Shown here in pieces: positions 1 through 11,196 of a stretch of 64,000 nucleotides of DNA. The translations under genes were made by a program, and so were the position numbers. The notes under the pieces are model-generated. The model was not told the origin of the DNA and searched no databases. It worked only from the letters and a program-made list of their open reading frames with translations. Origin of the DNA: Cannabis sativa. Lineage: Eukaryota; Streptophyta; Magnoliopsida; Rosales; Cannabaceae. The stretch is taken from assembly GCF_029168945.1 (NCBI RefSeq), contig NC_083603.1:4650001-4714000 (forward strand), read 5' to 3'. Numbering within the stretch: position 1 is the first letter of the stretch; each line of letters starts with the position of its first letter.

Positions 1-414
1 TAGATATTACGGTAAGTTTAATAAATCTAAATCAAAGTTCAATATCGGTCCCTTCCGATGCATACTCCATGCATCCAACCTGAGCTTTACTTTAACCAAT
101 GTTCTGGAAAGAACATAGTATTTCTCCAAATACAAGTAAACTCTTGTTGTAGATTATCATATCAGTAAAACCCTGTGTCTGATAAATCTAGGAAACTTTA
201 TTCACATAGTCATGTTTACTTTCCAATGTGTTGACGGCACAATAAACAGGATCAAGTATGTGAAAAGGGTTTCAGATGAATTTATACATTATGTACATAT
301 AATCATGAAATAAATCATGTGAACCATGCAACATTAAATGTTATTTCTGATCTATATTAATAAGTAAATCTGATTATATTGAAATGAGTTTTATTTAGGG
401 CATAAAACCCAACA
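1..414 (-). mobile_element. Copia-type LTR, partial (runs off the left edge)
   Basis: Read on the minus strand from 414, the sequence opens with TGTTGGGTTTTATGCCCTAA, a start typical of many plant Ty1-copia LTRs, and continues to the window edge. No protein-coding part of the element is inside the window, so its 5' or 3' LTR status cannot be told. It abuts the repeat at 415-857, into which it probably inserted. Family assignment rests on recognising the LTR start only. Confidence 0.6.
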
Positions 415-857
415 CTATCCCCATCCCATCCCCACTTATTCTCCATCGAGGACAAGGTGGGGAATCCCCTAATGTAAAAATAAATTTTATTTTAAAATTT
501 TAAATGTATAAATTTTTAAATTGTATAAAAATTAAAATATTAGACATTATTTATTATTCAATATACTAACTATTATACAAAAACAAAACTTCAAAATTAT
601 AAAAATAATACTAATGTACTAAAAAAAATACAAACACATATTATAAAATATAAAATATTAATAAAAAGATAATTAATAAATTAAACGGATTTTCGTCGGG
701 CGAAAAGTGTCCTTCCTGTCCCTGTTCCGTTTAACATTCAGGGACAAAAAATGATCCATGTCCCTGTTCCGTTCCTTATTTAGACGGGGAATTCTCGCCT
801 CATTAAGGGCGGATAGGGACCCCATCCCCATGAAAAAAATGTGCATCCCTAGTTTCA
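415..857. repeat. Degraded hAT-like non-autonomous repeat
   Basis: Both edges are rich in GGGGAT/ATCCCC motifs around an A/T-rich centre, and the right edge ends in ATGTGCATCCCTA, whose reverse complement TAGGGATGCACAT resembles hAT termini. The left terminus is not visible, perhaps because the Copia element inserted there. The short open frame at 673-858 lies inside this repeat and is not a gene. Family assignment is an inference. Confidence 0.4.
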
Positions 858-1587
858 TGTATCTTTGTGTGACTAAGTTGTTTTTTTGTCATTAATGTAA
901 TTTAATTTTGTGTTAAACGGTTAGTAAATTACCAAATTGGGCATGAATTCCTCAATTTCAGTTTGGGCTTCTTAGACCACAACCCAATAGCCTCAGGCCC
1001 ATCCCAGTGCACCTAACTAAAAGGCCCAGCTCATCATTTAGATTCATACCACCCTTTTTCATTCATAGCACCTTTTATTATGTTTTTCTTTTTAATCTAT
1101 CAAATATATATATAATTCGAATTTTTAATATGTTATTGTAATTAAATATAATAAAAACAGAAGTTTCTTGGATGCTAACACTAGTATTTTCTAATTATTA
1201 TTATTTACTTTAACATTATTTCTGTGTATATAGATATATGTGAGAATGTATTTAATTCTGAATTTGAAATTGTGTATAGTTATTAATACAAGGTGATCAC
1301 TCCAACATTTTTCATTTTTTTCAGATTATAAGTTAATTTCATGAACCTGGGTTACATTTTGTATTGGACAAACACACACATATATGTATTTACTAGTGGT
1401 TGAAAGCTCATACAGAAAGTAGTAAAGCCCAAATATCTATTCTAAATTTATAGACAAACCACAAGATAATACATTAAGAATAATGTATTGATTCATTCGT
1501 ATACAAGAAACACATACATACATAATTAGAAAAACTCATGATCATGATGGCTCTGCTGATATTTTTGGTGCCTCAATTCTAACTAAA
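858..1587. other. Intergenic A/T-rich sequence
   Basis: No gene is supported here. The right part (roughly 1440-1587) is expected to be the 3' UTR of the minus-strand gene that ends at 1588. A patch at 960-1040 (GGCCCA motifs on both strands) resembles promoter-type TCP/telo-box context but nothing more can be shown. Confidence 0.4.
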
Positions 1588-2107
1588 TCATCTAATAGGT
1601 ACCTTAATCCAACCATTAGCAAAACCAATGGCTAAGATTACAAAAGGAGTTGACATACCAAATATGATAATATAAGGAAGTGGGGTTTTCATAGGATTTT
1701 CTCCTTCTCTTTCTCCTGCTGTTTGCCAATACCTACAAATTAATTTGACCAATATGAATCTAAGATACAATCAACAAAGTGGGAATAATATTATAAGCTT
1801 TAGTTTTTACTTACTGTTCAGGCTCTTGTTCTCTAGTTATAAATTTCTTCTTTCCTCCTTTCTTGATATCTTCATCTCCACTACCTTAATTAAAACCATA
1901 ATCTAAGCAATTTTTTCACATGGAATTTGTTATAGAAATAAAACCCATATAGTAAAATTTTGTACCTAGTTCTGCATGGATTTTGAAACGATTTGCTCTC
2001 TTCTTTGGTGAAATTGCTGAGTGAGGAAGAGGAGAGAGTAGTGATGAGAAGGATTGAAGTGGGAGTTTGATGGTGGGTGTAGAAGAGAGGGCCAAGGTGG
2101 TTGCCAT
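1588..2107 (-). CDS. Small plastid-targeted single-pass membrane protein (unidentified), three exons
   Basis: Exons on the minus strand are 2107-1966, 1884-1815 and 1732-1588. All junctions are GT-AG and the reading frame is continuous, giving 118 residues. The N-terminus (MATTLALSSTPTIKLPLQSF...) is rich in Ser, Thr and Ala with few acidic residues, as in chloroplast transit peptides. A hydrophilic Lys/Glu-rich middle (about residues 48-75, with KKGGKKKF and EQEPEQYW) is followed by a hydrophobic stretch of about 20 residues (YIIIFGMSTPFVILAIGFAN) and a short basic tail ending VPIR. This suggests a small thylakoid or envelope protein with one helix. I recall similar C-terminal sequences in plant plastid proteins but cannot name the family. 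The start is the first ATG of exon 1. No breaks are seen, so it is probably functional. Confidence 0.72.
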
Positions 2108-2155
2108 GATTGTGGTATTTGAGCTTTTTGTTTGGTCATGCCTTGATTGACCATG

Positions 2156-2177
2156 CCATATAAATATATATATGTAT
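2156..2177 (-). promoter_or_regulatory. TATA-like box upstream of the plastid-protein gene
   Basis: On the minus strand a run reading TATATATATTTATATGG lies about 50-70 bases upstream of the ATG at 2107, a plausible core promoter position for a gene with a short leader. It is a low-complexity match, so it is only suggestive. Confidence 0.35.
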
Positions 2178-2338
2178 GTTGTTTGTGGTGGTAGTGTAGT
2201 GATATGGAGTATTAAACCTTATCTATATGGCATATGACATATATACCCCAAGTTACCTATTTTCTCTCTTATATTTTTGTGGTGCCAAATGCTGATTGGA
2301 TGAATACATAATGCTATATTACTAAACTATTTTTTATT

Positions 2339-2675
2339 GGGATAATTACCTAAGATATTATTATTTTTTAAAAAAAAAAAAATTATATTTTTACATTTAA
2401 AGATTTTTTTTTTACATTTTTACCCTTTTTTTTATAGAATTAACACAAAAATAACAAGAAAACTACATTAAAGTAACATGAAAATAACATCAAAACAATA
2501 ATAAAAAATAAAATACAGACAACAAAAAATCAACTTAAATTAACAAGAGTACAACATAAAAAGACTGTATTTTCTGTAAATAAAATAAAAAAAAAATTGT
2601 ATAAATATTTAAATTTCCGTAAAACCGTATTTTTGTAATTTGTTTGTTATTTTTGTGTATTTGAAAAATAATCCC
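2339..2675. mobile_element. Non-autonomous MITE (GGGAT(A/T)ATT ends)
   Basis: It starts GGGATAATTACC and ends AAAAATAATCCC, with poly-A/T-rich innards containing repeated AACA/ACAA words. It is related, in opposite orientation, to the element at 8099-8416, where a 9 bp target duplication can be seen. It sits against the neprosin relic that begins at 2676. No exact target duplication was found for this copy. Confidence 0.5.
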
Positions 2676-3230
2676 TTTATTTTATCTATATTGGTTGTAT
2701 TAAACTTTTGATAAATTTCATTGTTACTAACATTGACAATATTTGCTTTGTTTTGTACATAATATTATAGGATCAAGCAAATGAAAATTGGTGGATTGAA
2801 TATGGAAAACCAGGTATTCAAATTAGGTTTTGGCCCGAACGCATATTTAGTGCTCTAAATATAAATTTAGCTTCGTACATGGAATGGAGTGGAGAGGCAT
2901 ACAGTCTGCTAGGACAACCTAATCTGGAAATAGGTAACGGGTTCCTTACAATAGGAGATCAAATAAAAGATTCATTTATTGAACAAATGACAACCATTGA
3001 TGAATCTCATAAACACATTATTTTTTATAATATTCAGTGATGCAAAAAAATTGTACAGTGTTGATGATTGAAAATAAGAAGTGGTTATGGTCATATTATG
3101 TCTTTTAGAGATCTAAATATAGGCCAATGATCTTATTTCAATTTCATTTTTTTACTCTAAAACTCAAATTAAATTTGTATTATGTGCCAACATATCAATA
3201 ATAAGTTAAAAAATTTCTTAATTTGAATAA
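2676..3230 (+). pseudogene. Relic of neprosin-family last exon, inverted relative to the other copies
   Basis: From about 2770 the plus strand reads a decayed version of the last neprosin exon: NWWIEYGKPG, FWPERIFSALN, ASYMEWSGEAYS, GNGFLTIGD and SFIEQMTTIDESHKH follow one another before stops and frame breaks near 3040. The preceding 90 bases match the intron before that exon in the gene at 8895-11182, including the TATAG acceptor. Downstream bases to about 3230 match its 3' flank. Since intron sequence is retained, this is a genomic copy and not a retrocopy. It lies tail-to-tail with the unit 1 gene. Exons 1-6 are absent. Confidence 0.85.
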
Positions 3231-3997
3231 AGTGAATATATATATTTTTTTTTTTGTGAGAGATTGCTATATTGTTGTTTATGGAATCACATCTTAATAT
3301 GGTTCATATTTTATTAATTAATATGCATAGCTATCATAATTTTTTATAGTGATATGATATTTATCATAAAGTTTCCAGTAAAATGATCATTTTGATAATT
3401 TTTTAATAAATATTGTTATTAAGTGAAATATTGAATTATACCAATAATAATGTAGTATCATTTATGATGTGAAATGAATTTATTAGACACAATTTTTTGA
3501 TATTATTTTTTACACTATTTTTAAATTAAATCAATTCAAGGGCACAAAAACAGATTTGATGATCCATTTCATGTTTAGTACATTTACAGTGTGTATTAGA
3601 ATTATTTTGCCACAAAGATCAAAACTTGATTTATGGGAGTTGGGAGCCGATAATACCATATCCAAACTTTGTTCTTCTGTACAATTTGTTGAGATAATTA
3701 CATAATGTACTATTTTTTTGTAAAAAAAATATATTTTCATGTTTAATTTTTTTTTTTTTATAAAATTAGCACAAAAATAACAAAAAAAACTAAATAACCT
3801 CATCATGTATATTTTTTAATCACTGGATTGTTAGTTGCAGACAATGCAAAGAACACCATATCATAACCTCATCATGTTTTTGGATCACCGTTTACTGATT
3901 CCAAACTGTATATTTTAGATAAATTTTCAAAAATAATATTTTTTATATTTTATTTACAAAAATATATATTTAAAGTTTTAAAATTACAAAACTATAT
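3231..3997. other. A/T-rich intergenic DNA with MITE fragments
   Basis: No gene is supported. Around 3690-3800 and 3910-3997 there are pieces resembling the 2339-2675 MITE family (AATTAGCACAAAAATAAC-type words). The second piece may continue after the solo LTR (6223-6370), which would make it the LTR insertion target. Confidence 0.35.
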
Positions 3998-4289
3998 TGT
4001 TATACCCGAAATTCGGCTACCATTTCAATAGAAAACACGTGACAAATTGGGAAGAATATGGATCAATGCGTGTAACGGTAATTATATTTAATGGAATAAC
4101 TCATTAAATGCGAAACTTGCTGATCATAATGTCTTATGCGAGATAAAGATATACAAACGGTTGCCTCATGCATTAACGAGAAATCATACTACATTGGATG
4201 CACAAGGCGAGACATCAACCTCGTTACGCCTGGGTAGACGTAAGCGAGGCATAATAACAATGAAAATACTTAGCGTATAATATGAAGTA

Positions 4290-5471
4290 GGGCATTTTAC
4301 AATTTTGTATACATTATTTTAATTAATTACAAAATATGTGCAAAAAAACTTATTATCATTTTCTCATACACTTTTATATATAATTAAAAACTTTTTTTCA
4401 ATTTTTATTATAATATATATATATATGGTAATAATTATTGATTAGTATATATATGGTAATATTGGTTATGTTTATTTTTATGTTTACAATTATAATAAAC
4501 ATACTAATAATATAAAACATTTTATATATGTGTTTATTGGCTATGTTTATTTTTATGTTTACAATTATAATAAACATACTAATAATATAAAATATTTTTT
4601 ATATATGTATTTATATTATTTTCTATTAATTAAACATACTAATTTAATAAACAAAATAATAATATTCACATAAGTTTATTATATCACTCTACGTGTGTTA
4701 TGTTTATTTTTTTAGTAATTTTTTAGAAAATAAATAATATATATAAAAAAAATTGTTTATCTTTATCTTTTTCTTTATTTATTAATTGTGTCGTGTTTAT
4801 TTTTTTAATTAAATAATTTTTGGAATTTATAAAGTTATGTTTGTTTATTTATTTTTTGATGTAAGAATTATACTTCAATAAAAAACTTGTTCACTAACTC
4901 ATTAGAAAATAATCAATATATAGAAACAATAGAAAGAAAATATACTTATTTTAGTATAGTATAAATTGACTATGTCTATTTTTATGTTTACAATTATAAT
5001 AAACATACTAATAATATAAAATACTTTGTATATATATGTTTATTTTGTTTTCTATTTATTAAACATACTACTTTAATAAACAAAACAATAATATTCACAT
5101 ATGTTTATTATATCACTCTACGTGTCATGTTTATTTTTAGTAATTTTAAGTATTGATTTATATTTATATACATTAATGTTTATAATTTTGATATTGTATT
5201 TTATTAAAAAAAATCTTATTAAATTATAATAATTCATACTAAAATAGATAATAAACATTTATCTTTTAATAAAAAAATATTTAACTTGTTTATTTTTATA
5301 AAACCGTTTAATTAATTTTACGAAATTGTTTATTTTGAGGTTTAATAAACATATTAAAAATGTATGGTTTCATGTAATAAGTTTTCAAAATGTATAAATT
5401 TTTAAAATAATTTTTTTTTGCACATTTTTTGTAATTATTTTATTTTTGTTGTACATTTATGAAAAAAGCCC
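4290..5471. mobile_element. MULE-like non-autonomous element nested in the solo LTR
   Basis: It is flanked by perfect 9 bp direct repeats TATGAAGTA (4281-4289 and 5472-5480), the length expected for Mutator-like elements. The ends start GGGC on each strand (GGGCATTTT and GGGCTTTTTT). No transposase frame is visible. The inside is almost pure A/T and carries three copies of a roughly 50 bp repeat. Confidence 0.75.
4464..5025 (+). repeat. Three copies of a ~50 bp internal repeat
   Basis: Near-identical blocks starting with a form of TATGTTTATTTTTATGTTTA and continuing through AATAAACATACTAATAATAT begin near 4466, 4542 and 4971, inside the nested MULE-like element. Related TTAAACATACTA words follow copies two and three. 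It is probably internal amplification within a non-coding transposon. Confidence 0.7.
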
Positions 5472-6222
5472 TATGAAGTATACAAACTAAGTATAATAGT
5501 CGGGTGAACCCAAGCAACTAATAGCGAGGCGCCTATCTCGCTATATGAAGGCATGCCCTTGGTACTTTCACCAATCAGCTTCAGACATCTTTCAATGAGT
5601 TTTATAGTCTTGACGAGTTAGTTCTCTCGAGCAGAAGCTGACATTCAAATGATGTTAATTGTCGAAGTATCCCTTGTCACTAAGAACTACGATTGTCAAG
5701 TGAAGAAGTGACGAGGTGTACATTATCAACCTCAGAGAGATAGGGGAAAAGCTCTAGCTCGCTATCAAGGTCATTGGTACTGAGTTTCTGTCGAGACATC
5801 CCAGAATGTTATGATTTAAAATGTGTTTAATACACGATTATCTTGACCCAGTAAAAGTGGACTAATCATAGTTGTGTGATATTCAAATATTAACTATATT
5901 TATATTACGTGATATGTAATCAGACCCCACGATTTCAGGAGATAATCGTTGTAAAGATACCAACCCTGTACTTAACTACCTGACTATGTAATTATAAATA
6001 GAGGCAACTTAGACTGAAAAAGGGACGAAAATTCATAAGAGAAAAGCCCTAGAACTGTATCAAAAATCTAATAAGATTGACTCGTGGACTATGCCGAATT
6101 TTAACTACAAAACCACGTAAAAAACCTTTGTGCTCATACTTTTTTCTTTACTATTTTTATTTTTCTGTGCAAGTTTATCATTATTTAGGCTCAAATGTGG
6201 TTAACGAAAATCTGCATTAACA

Positions 6223-6736
6223 TATATTTTACTCAACAAAAAGTAAAATAAAAAAAAAACTAAAAAACAATCAGAAATCAACCTCACGACAACTATAAAT
6301 CAACTATAAAGTGTAAAAATAAAATTTTTTCTTGATGTATTTTTATAAATTTTTTTTTAGTTTTTTCCATATTTTAACTTGAACCACATATCTAAAATTG
6401 AGAAGCAAAAAAAAAACAAAATCAAACCATATTTTTAAGCATAATATCTCAACATTTAATGATGCATATTGTGTATATATATATATGTATATCACTTTAA
6501 TCAAAATTTTCACACCTCTAAGTCTATAATTTCATCATTTAGCAAAGCATTAGCATTAAAATACTAAATTTGTCTTATATAATCTCCACAAAATAAAATA
6601 AATTCTTAGAAAAATTAAAGATGGAACCATATTTGATTATGATTTTGCAGTAATCAATTTCAAATTATAAATTATATTTATCTTTTTCCTTTTTTTAATT
6701 CGTGTGAGTATTTAATATTTATTTGAAAATGAAATT

Positions 6737-6775
<39 letters not shown>

Positions 6776-7643
6776 CAATATTTATATACCACCGTTGGTT
6801 TTTCTTACAAGAACATAAGTAGAATGAAATTAATCAATCAAAAGTAGAATGAAATGAACAATAGAAATTACTATTTTTTTAAAAAAAATATATATAAAAT
6901 TAGTAAGTAAATTGGATAGTTTTTACAGTATTTTTTGGTTTTTATTTTTAGTATTTTCTTACAATTATGGTTTATACTTTAATTAGAAAATAAATATATT
7001 GAATTAAAATTAATTAAACCAATAATATATTTAATTTAAAATAAATTGAATATCAACGCAACAAGCGTTTACATACCAACAAAAAATCAAATATATATCA
7101 AATATATATAAGATTAAATAATATAAAAGATTTTATTATAATACCATAATTAGTTTTATATGATTTTAGTTGATATATTCAATTAATACTTTTTTTTAAA
7201 TGTAAACATACATAAATATACATACCTTATATTAAAAGAAAACAATTAATTAATAGTTTATTATCTCTTTTTTTTTTAGAATAAAAAACAGAGTTTCTTC
7301 TTTAGTAAATGTATTTTAGAGAGTTTTCACATGGTCAAATTATGGTATTGTCGAAAACTTGTGTGAATTATGCTATGACTTAAGAAATTAAAAAAAAAAA
7401 AAAATTATAAATGTAAACTTGTGTTTAAAAATGGTGTTTTCCTATAGTCCTTTTCTCAAAAAAAAAAAAATGGTGTTTTCCTCTTAAAAAAAGAAAAAAA
7501 AGATTGGCTGTCATTATTTATTGTCTAAAAAACAAGCTTATTTGATTTGGTATTTTTTTTTTTTTTTATTATTAACCTTTCTAGTATGGGTAAATGGCAG
7601 TAAAACCCCCAAAATTTTCATTTTGGTTTCACTTAACTCCCAC
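6223..7643. repeat. A/T-rich spacer with a TA microsatellite
   Basis: No gene is supported. A (TA)n run occupies 6740-6772. A segment starting GGGTAAATGGCAGTAAAACC at about 7587 resembles the termini of the MULEs at 39457 and 45041 and breaks off at the left edge of the tandem array. Confidence 0.5.
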
Positions 7644-8098
7644 AACTATTAAAGCTCATCATTACATTACGATTATGTTTGCAGCTCCACTTAATTTGAG
7701 AACTATTTACTTGAAGCTAGGACTCAATTAAAAATGGAATTCTCATCCCTTTTAATACTTCTACACAATCATCTCTATCCATCTTTATTTAGTTTACATA
7801 AATAACAAACTAAAATATGACTTTAAATATAGGACCAAAACAATAAAAATAAGACTTAAAATCTTGCGATGAATAAGAAAATAAAAATACATGAAGAACA
7901 GCATATTACGTGTTTAACTAACAACTAGTTGACATTTTAACCAATATATCTAATTATCTAGTCTAGTTTTAACAAAAACAACAAATAGTTTATTTTTAAT
8001 ATTTAATATTATTTTATTTATTTATTGTTTAACATATTTTTGCCTTGAGTCCATAATTAAGCACAACCCAAAAACTATTTCAATACTAATATAATTAT

Positions 8099-8416
8099 GG
8101 GATTATTTTACAAATACACAAAAATAACAAAATAATTACAAAAATACAGTTTTACAGAATATTAAATATTTTTACGATTTTTTTGATTTTATTTACAAAA
8201 AATACGATTTTCTTATGTTGTATTCTTGTTAATTTGTTGTTGATTTTTTGTTATCTGTGTGTTATTTTTCGTTATTGTTTTGATATTATTTTCATGTTAC
8301 TTTTATGTAGTTTTCATGTTAAATCTATAAAAAATCATAAAAAAATAAATAAAAAAAAAATTCTTTAAATGTAAAAATATATTTTTTTTATAAAAGATAG
8401 TACCTTTAATTATCCC
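8099..8416. mobile_element. MITE with 9 bp target duplication (MULE-type)
   Basis: The ends are GGGATTATTTTACAAATACA and (reverse complement) GGGATAATTAAAGGTA. Flanking 9-mers are identical, TATAATTAT at 8090-8098 and 8417-8425. There is no coding capacity. The same insertion is present at 41293-41601 in unit 2, so it predates the duplication. It shares its family with 2339-2675. Confidence 0.75.
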
Positions 8417-8466
8417 TATAATTATTTACTCTTTGATCCCATCCCATCCCACCCCTATTACATATT

Positions 8467-8711
8467 GGGGATAAGTTGAAAAATACCATTTTTTTGTATT
8501 TATTAATCAAAAATACCTTTATATTATTTTTTATTAATATATACCCATTTTTTTGAGTGGATTGCTTAATACACCCTCACTCTCTACTTAAGTGTAGCAT
8601 ATAATTTAATGGGGATATTATCTATAAAAGTAGGTATATCTTAAAGGATATAAAAATAGAGGTAAAAATTAAAACAAATAAAAAAAAATGAGTATACCAC
8701 ATAATTTCCTC
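8467..8711. mobile_element. Small MITE, GGGGATAAGTTGAAAAATACC family
   Basis: One end (GGGGATAAGTTGAAAAATAC) matches an end of the 261 bp element at 62826-63086 and the other end reads TATACCACATAATTTCCTCT, again as in that element. It is also present in unit 2 at about 41653-41917. It is non-coding and the edges are approximate. Confidence 0.55.
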
Positions 8712-8894
8712 TATGTAATATTTGCCACTAAATAGAACTACTTGAAATAACATGAGATATATATTACTCAACTTAAATAAATGTTATTTTTTATTTAAAA
8801 TAATTACTGTCAAACTTATTTATTGATATGTTGACACATAATACAAAATATAATTTAGACTTTGGAGTAGAAAAAAAATAAAATTGAAATAGGA

Positions 8895-11182
8895 TCATTG
8901 ATCAAAAAATGGACCTCCAAAAGACATAACATGACCATGATCACCTCTTATTTTCCAATCATCAACACTGTACAATTTGTTTGCATCAATGAAGACTTCA
9001 GCATTGTCAAAAATAACTTGTTTATGAGATTCATCAATGGTTGTCATTTGTTCAATAAATGAATCTTTTTTTTGATCTCCTGTTGTACGGAACCCATTAC
9101 CCATTTCTGGATTAGGTTGTCCTGGCGGACTGTATGCCTCTCCACCCCATTCCATGTACGAAGCTAAATCTGTATTTAGAGCACTAAATATGCGTCCGGG
9201 CCAAAACCCGATTTGAGTACCTGCTTTTCCATATTCAAGCCACCAATTTCCATTTGTTGGATCCTATAAATATTATATGTACATAACAAAGCAATACAAT
9301 ATATTGTCAATGCTACTAACAATGAAATAAATCAAAAATTCAATACAACAAATATAGATAAAATAAATCAAATACAACCGATGGGAAGAAAAATATTCAT
9401 TTTTACTATACATAGCTACAATCAATGCTACCAAACCATTTTGAATAACTATAAGAGCCCTAAAGTCAAAGCAATCATATAAAAAAAATGGTTCTAAGAC
9501 TCTTTTTTTCTTTTTTCAAAGTAATTATATTAATTATAAAATATGAGTCTTTTTTGAATTTGATAAGCCTAGCACACTTATTTTTAGGGCAAACTTGCAT
9601 AAAGTTTAATATATTTTTGTGTAGGTAAAAATTAGATAGTAAACTAGTTATTACTAACCCGATAAATAAAAAATTGGGTATCGTATATTGTTTCACCACG
9701 TTGAGAAACTTGGTCAAAAGTGTAGTCAAGAGGTATCTCAGTACTAACAATAACAAAGCCAGGACATTGTGTGTTAAAACAAGAATTTCCACCGGCCTGT
9801 AAAGAAAAAAAAATATTTGTAACATTAAATATATATAAATAAATAAAACTTTTACATGGATGGAAAGAAGAAAACTTACTTGTAAAAATGTGAACGCATG
9901 AGTTTTACTGTCCCCGTACAAAGTAGGATTAACCTAAAATAACAAAATTTTTTGAAAAAAAAAATAAGGTAAAAGAATATAGCATGTATTAAAAGACAAA
10001 CTCTATTTATCAAATATTGTACTTAAAAATATAAGAAGAAAATATATTATTTGTGGCATGTATTAAAATTGCAATTTATTCAAAACAATAAAAAAAAATA
10101 TAAGTGTTACTTACTGTCCATCCAACTTGTATGGAATCAGGTCCATTTTTAATAGTCATTTGAGATGAGCTATATTGTGAGCCAGCCACAGTAGGGTTAT
10201 AAATACTCATTACTGCCCCACCTCCATTATATCTCCTTTTAGGATCAGATATTGTTCGAAGCACAGCATGCTAAACAAATATATTATTATTTAGTTTAAA
10301 TATTGAATTTGTATTATGATAAAAGAAAACAAAAATTATCATATAAAACCTATAAAAAACACAATTTTTTTTAAAGAAAAAGCAATCTTCATTAGCTAAC
10401 ATCTTTCAATAACAAGGATAAAATGTTAGTAGAGACATTCCCCCTACTAATAATACATAGATAATTACTTACCAAAATTAAAATAAAAAATGATAAGTAA
10501 GCATAAAATTTTGTATAAAGGAAAATACATAAAAGAAACTTACATGAAGACCTGGTTTTTCAAGAGTGAGTGAACCATATACTTTTGTAAATAATTTGGA
10601 TTTGATAAGATCTTCTTTTGTAGTTCTCCTAATAGGAACCGTTCCAATTGGACAATTTAAGCCTTTTAATTTTATTTTAGATGAATCTTTATGTTCACTT
10701 AAATTAGGACGAGACGAGGGTTTAATCTGCACCAACAATAATATAAATTTTATGCATTAATTTCATATATATATATAAATTATAATAAGATATATATATG
10801 CACACAAATTTATAATAACCTTATAATGGTAAGTATGATTCTTCAACGAAGGGTGATCAAATGCAGGTTGTTTGAAGAAATCAATACAATCGTAAATAAC
10901 TCCATCTTCTCTCTGCATATATACACATGTCAAATTATAAGTAAAAATGTTATTTTCATACAATAATATTTTATATGTATGTATATACAAGAGCATATAA
11001 AATAAAATTATATATAATATTACCTTAATAGTCTTTATTGGTGGTTTATTCAAAAGATTAAGCTCTTTCTCAATTTCCAACTCTTCTAGTCTTGATAGTT
11101 TTGTGGTGTAGTCTCCAAAAGCATTACAATAGTATGAAATATAACACACTATAGTAATTAGGAAAATTGCCCTAATAGCCAT
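8895..11182 (-). pseudogene. Neprosin-family (DUF239) protein gene, unit 1 copy, last exon frameshifted
   Basis: Seven exons on the minus strand: 11182-11024, 10912-10820, 10726-10544, 10270-10115, 9933-9880, 9796-9659 and 9264-8895, all with GT-AG introns and phase 0 joins. The product begins with a signal peptide (MAIRAIFLITIVCYISYYCNA), then a neprosin activation region (LEELEIEKELNLLN, VIYDCIDFFKQPAFDHP), then the neprosin domain (AVMSIYNP, QVGWTVNPTLYGD, THAFTFLQ, CFNTQCPGFV, GNWW, GFWPGRIFS, EWGGEAYSPPG). Family members are secreted glutamic endopeptidases that cut after proline; most plant paralogues are uncharacterised. Intact length would be about 383 residues. One extra C in the plus-strand run at 9240-9242, compared with unit 2 and the 2676-3230 relic, shifts the frame after GNWW and gives a stop two codons later, leaving about 270 residues. 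A sequencing error in the three-base run is the main alternative. Confidence 0.82.
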
Positions 11183-11196
11183 GGATGAATGTGTTT

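Larger units (their letters stand above)
3998..6222 (+). mobile_element. Solo LTR of a retrotransposon, with a nested element
   Basis: It begins TGTTATACCCGAAATTCGGC and ends ...CTGCATTAACA. The five bases on each side are TATAT (3993-3997 and 6223-6227), a retroviral-type 5 bp target duplication. Without the nested element and its 9 bp duplication the LTR is about 1,034 bases. A TATA-like ATTATAAATAGAGG lies at about 5992. No gag, pol, primer-binding site or second LTR follows, so it is a solo LTR left by LTR-LTR recombination. The superfamily is probably Gypsy from the start sequence, but this is uncertain. Confidence 0.75.

Noticed and set aside
673..858. A 61-codon minus-strand frame
   Set aside because: It lies wholly inside a hAT-like repeat with GGGGAT motifs and has no recognisable domain.
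3531..3806. A 91-codon minus-strand frame
   Set aside because: It is A/T-rich, without a domain, and crosses MITE-like words; there is no splice or promoter support.
9475..9921. A 148-codon minus-strand frame overlapping the neprosin gene
   Set aside because: It reads through neprosin exon 5, introns and exon 6 without splicing; the spliced exons give recognisable neprosin sequence.
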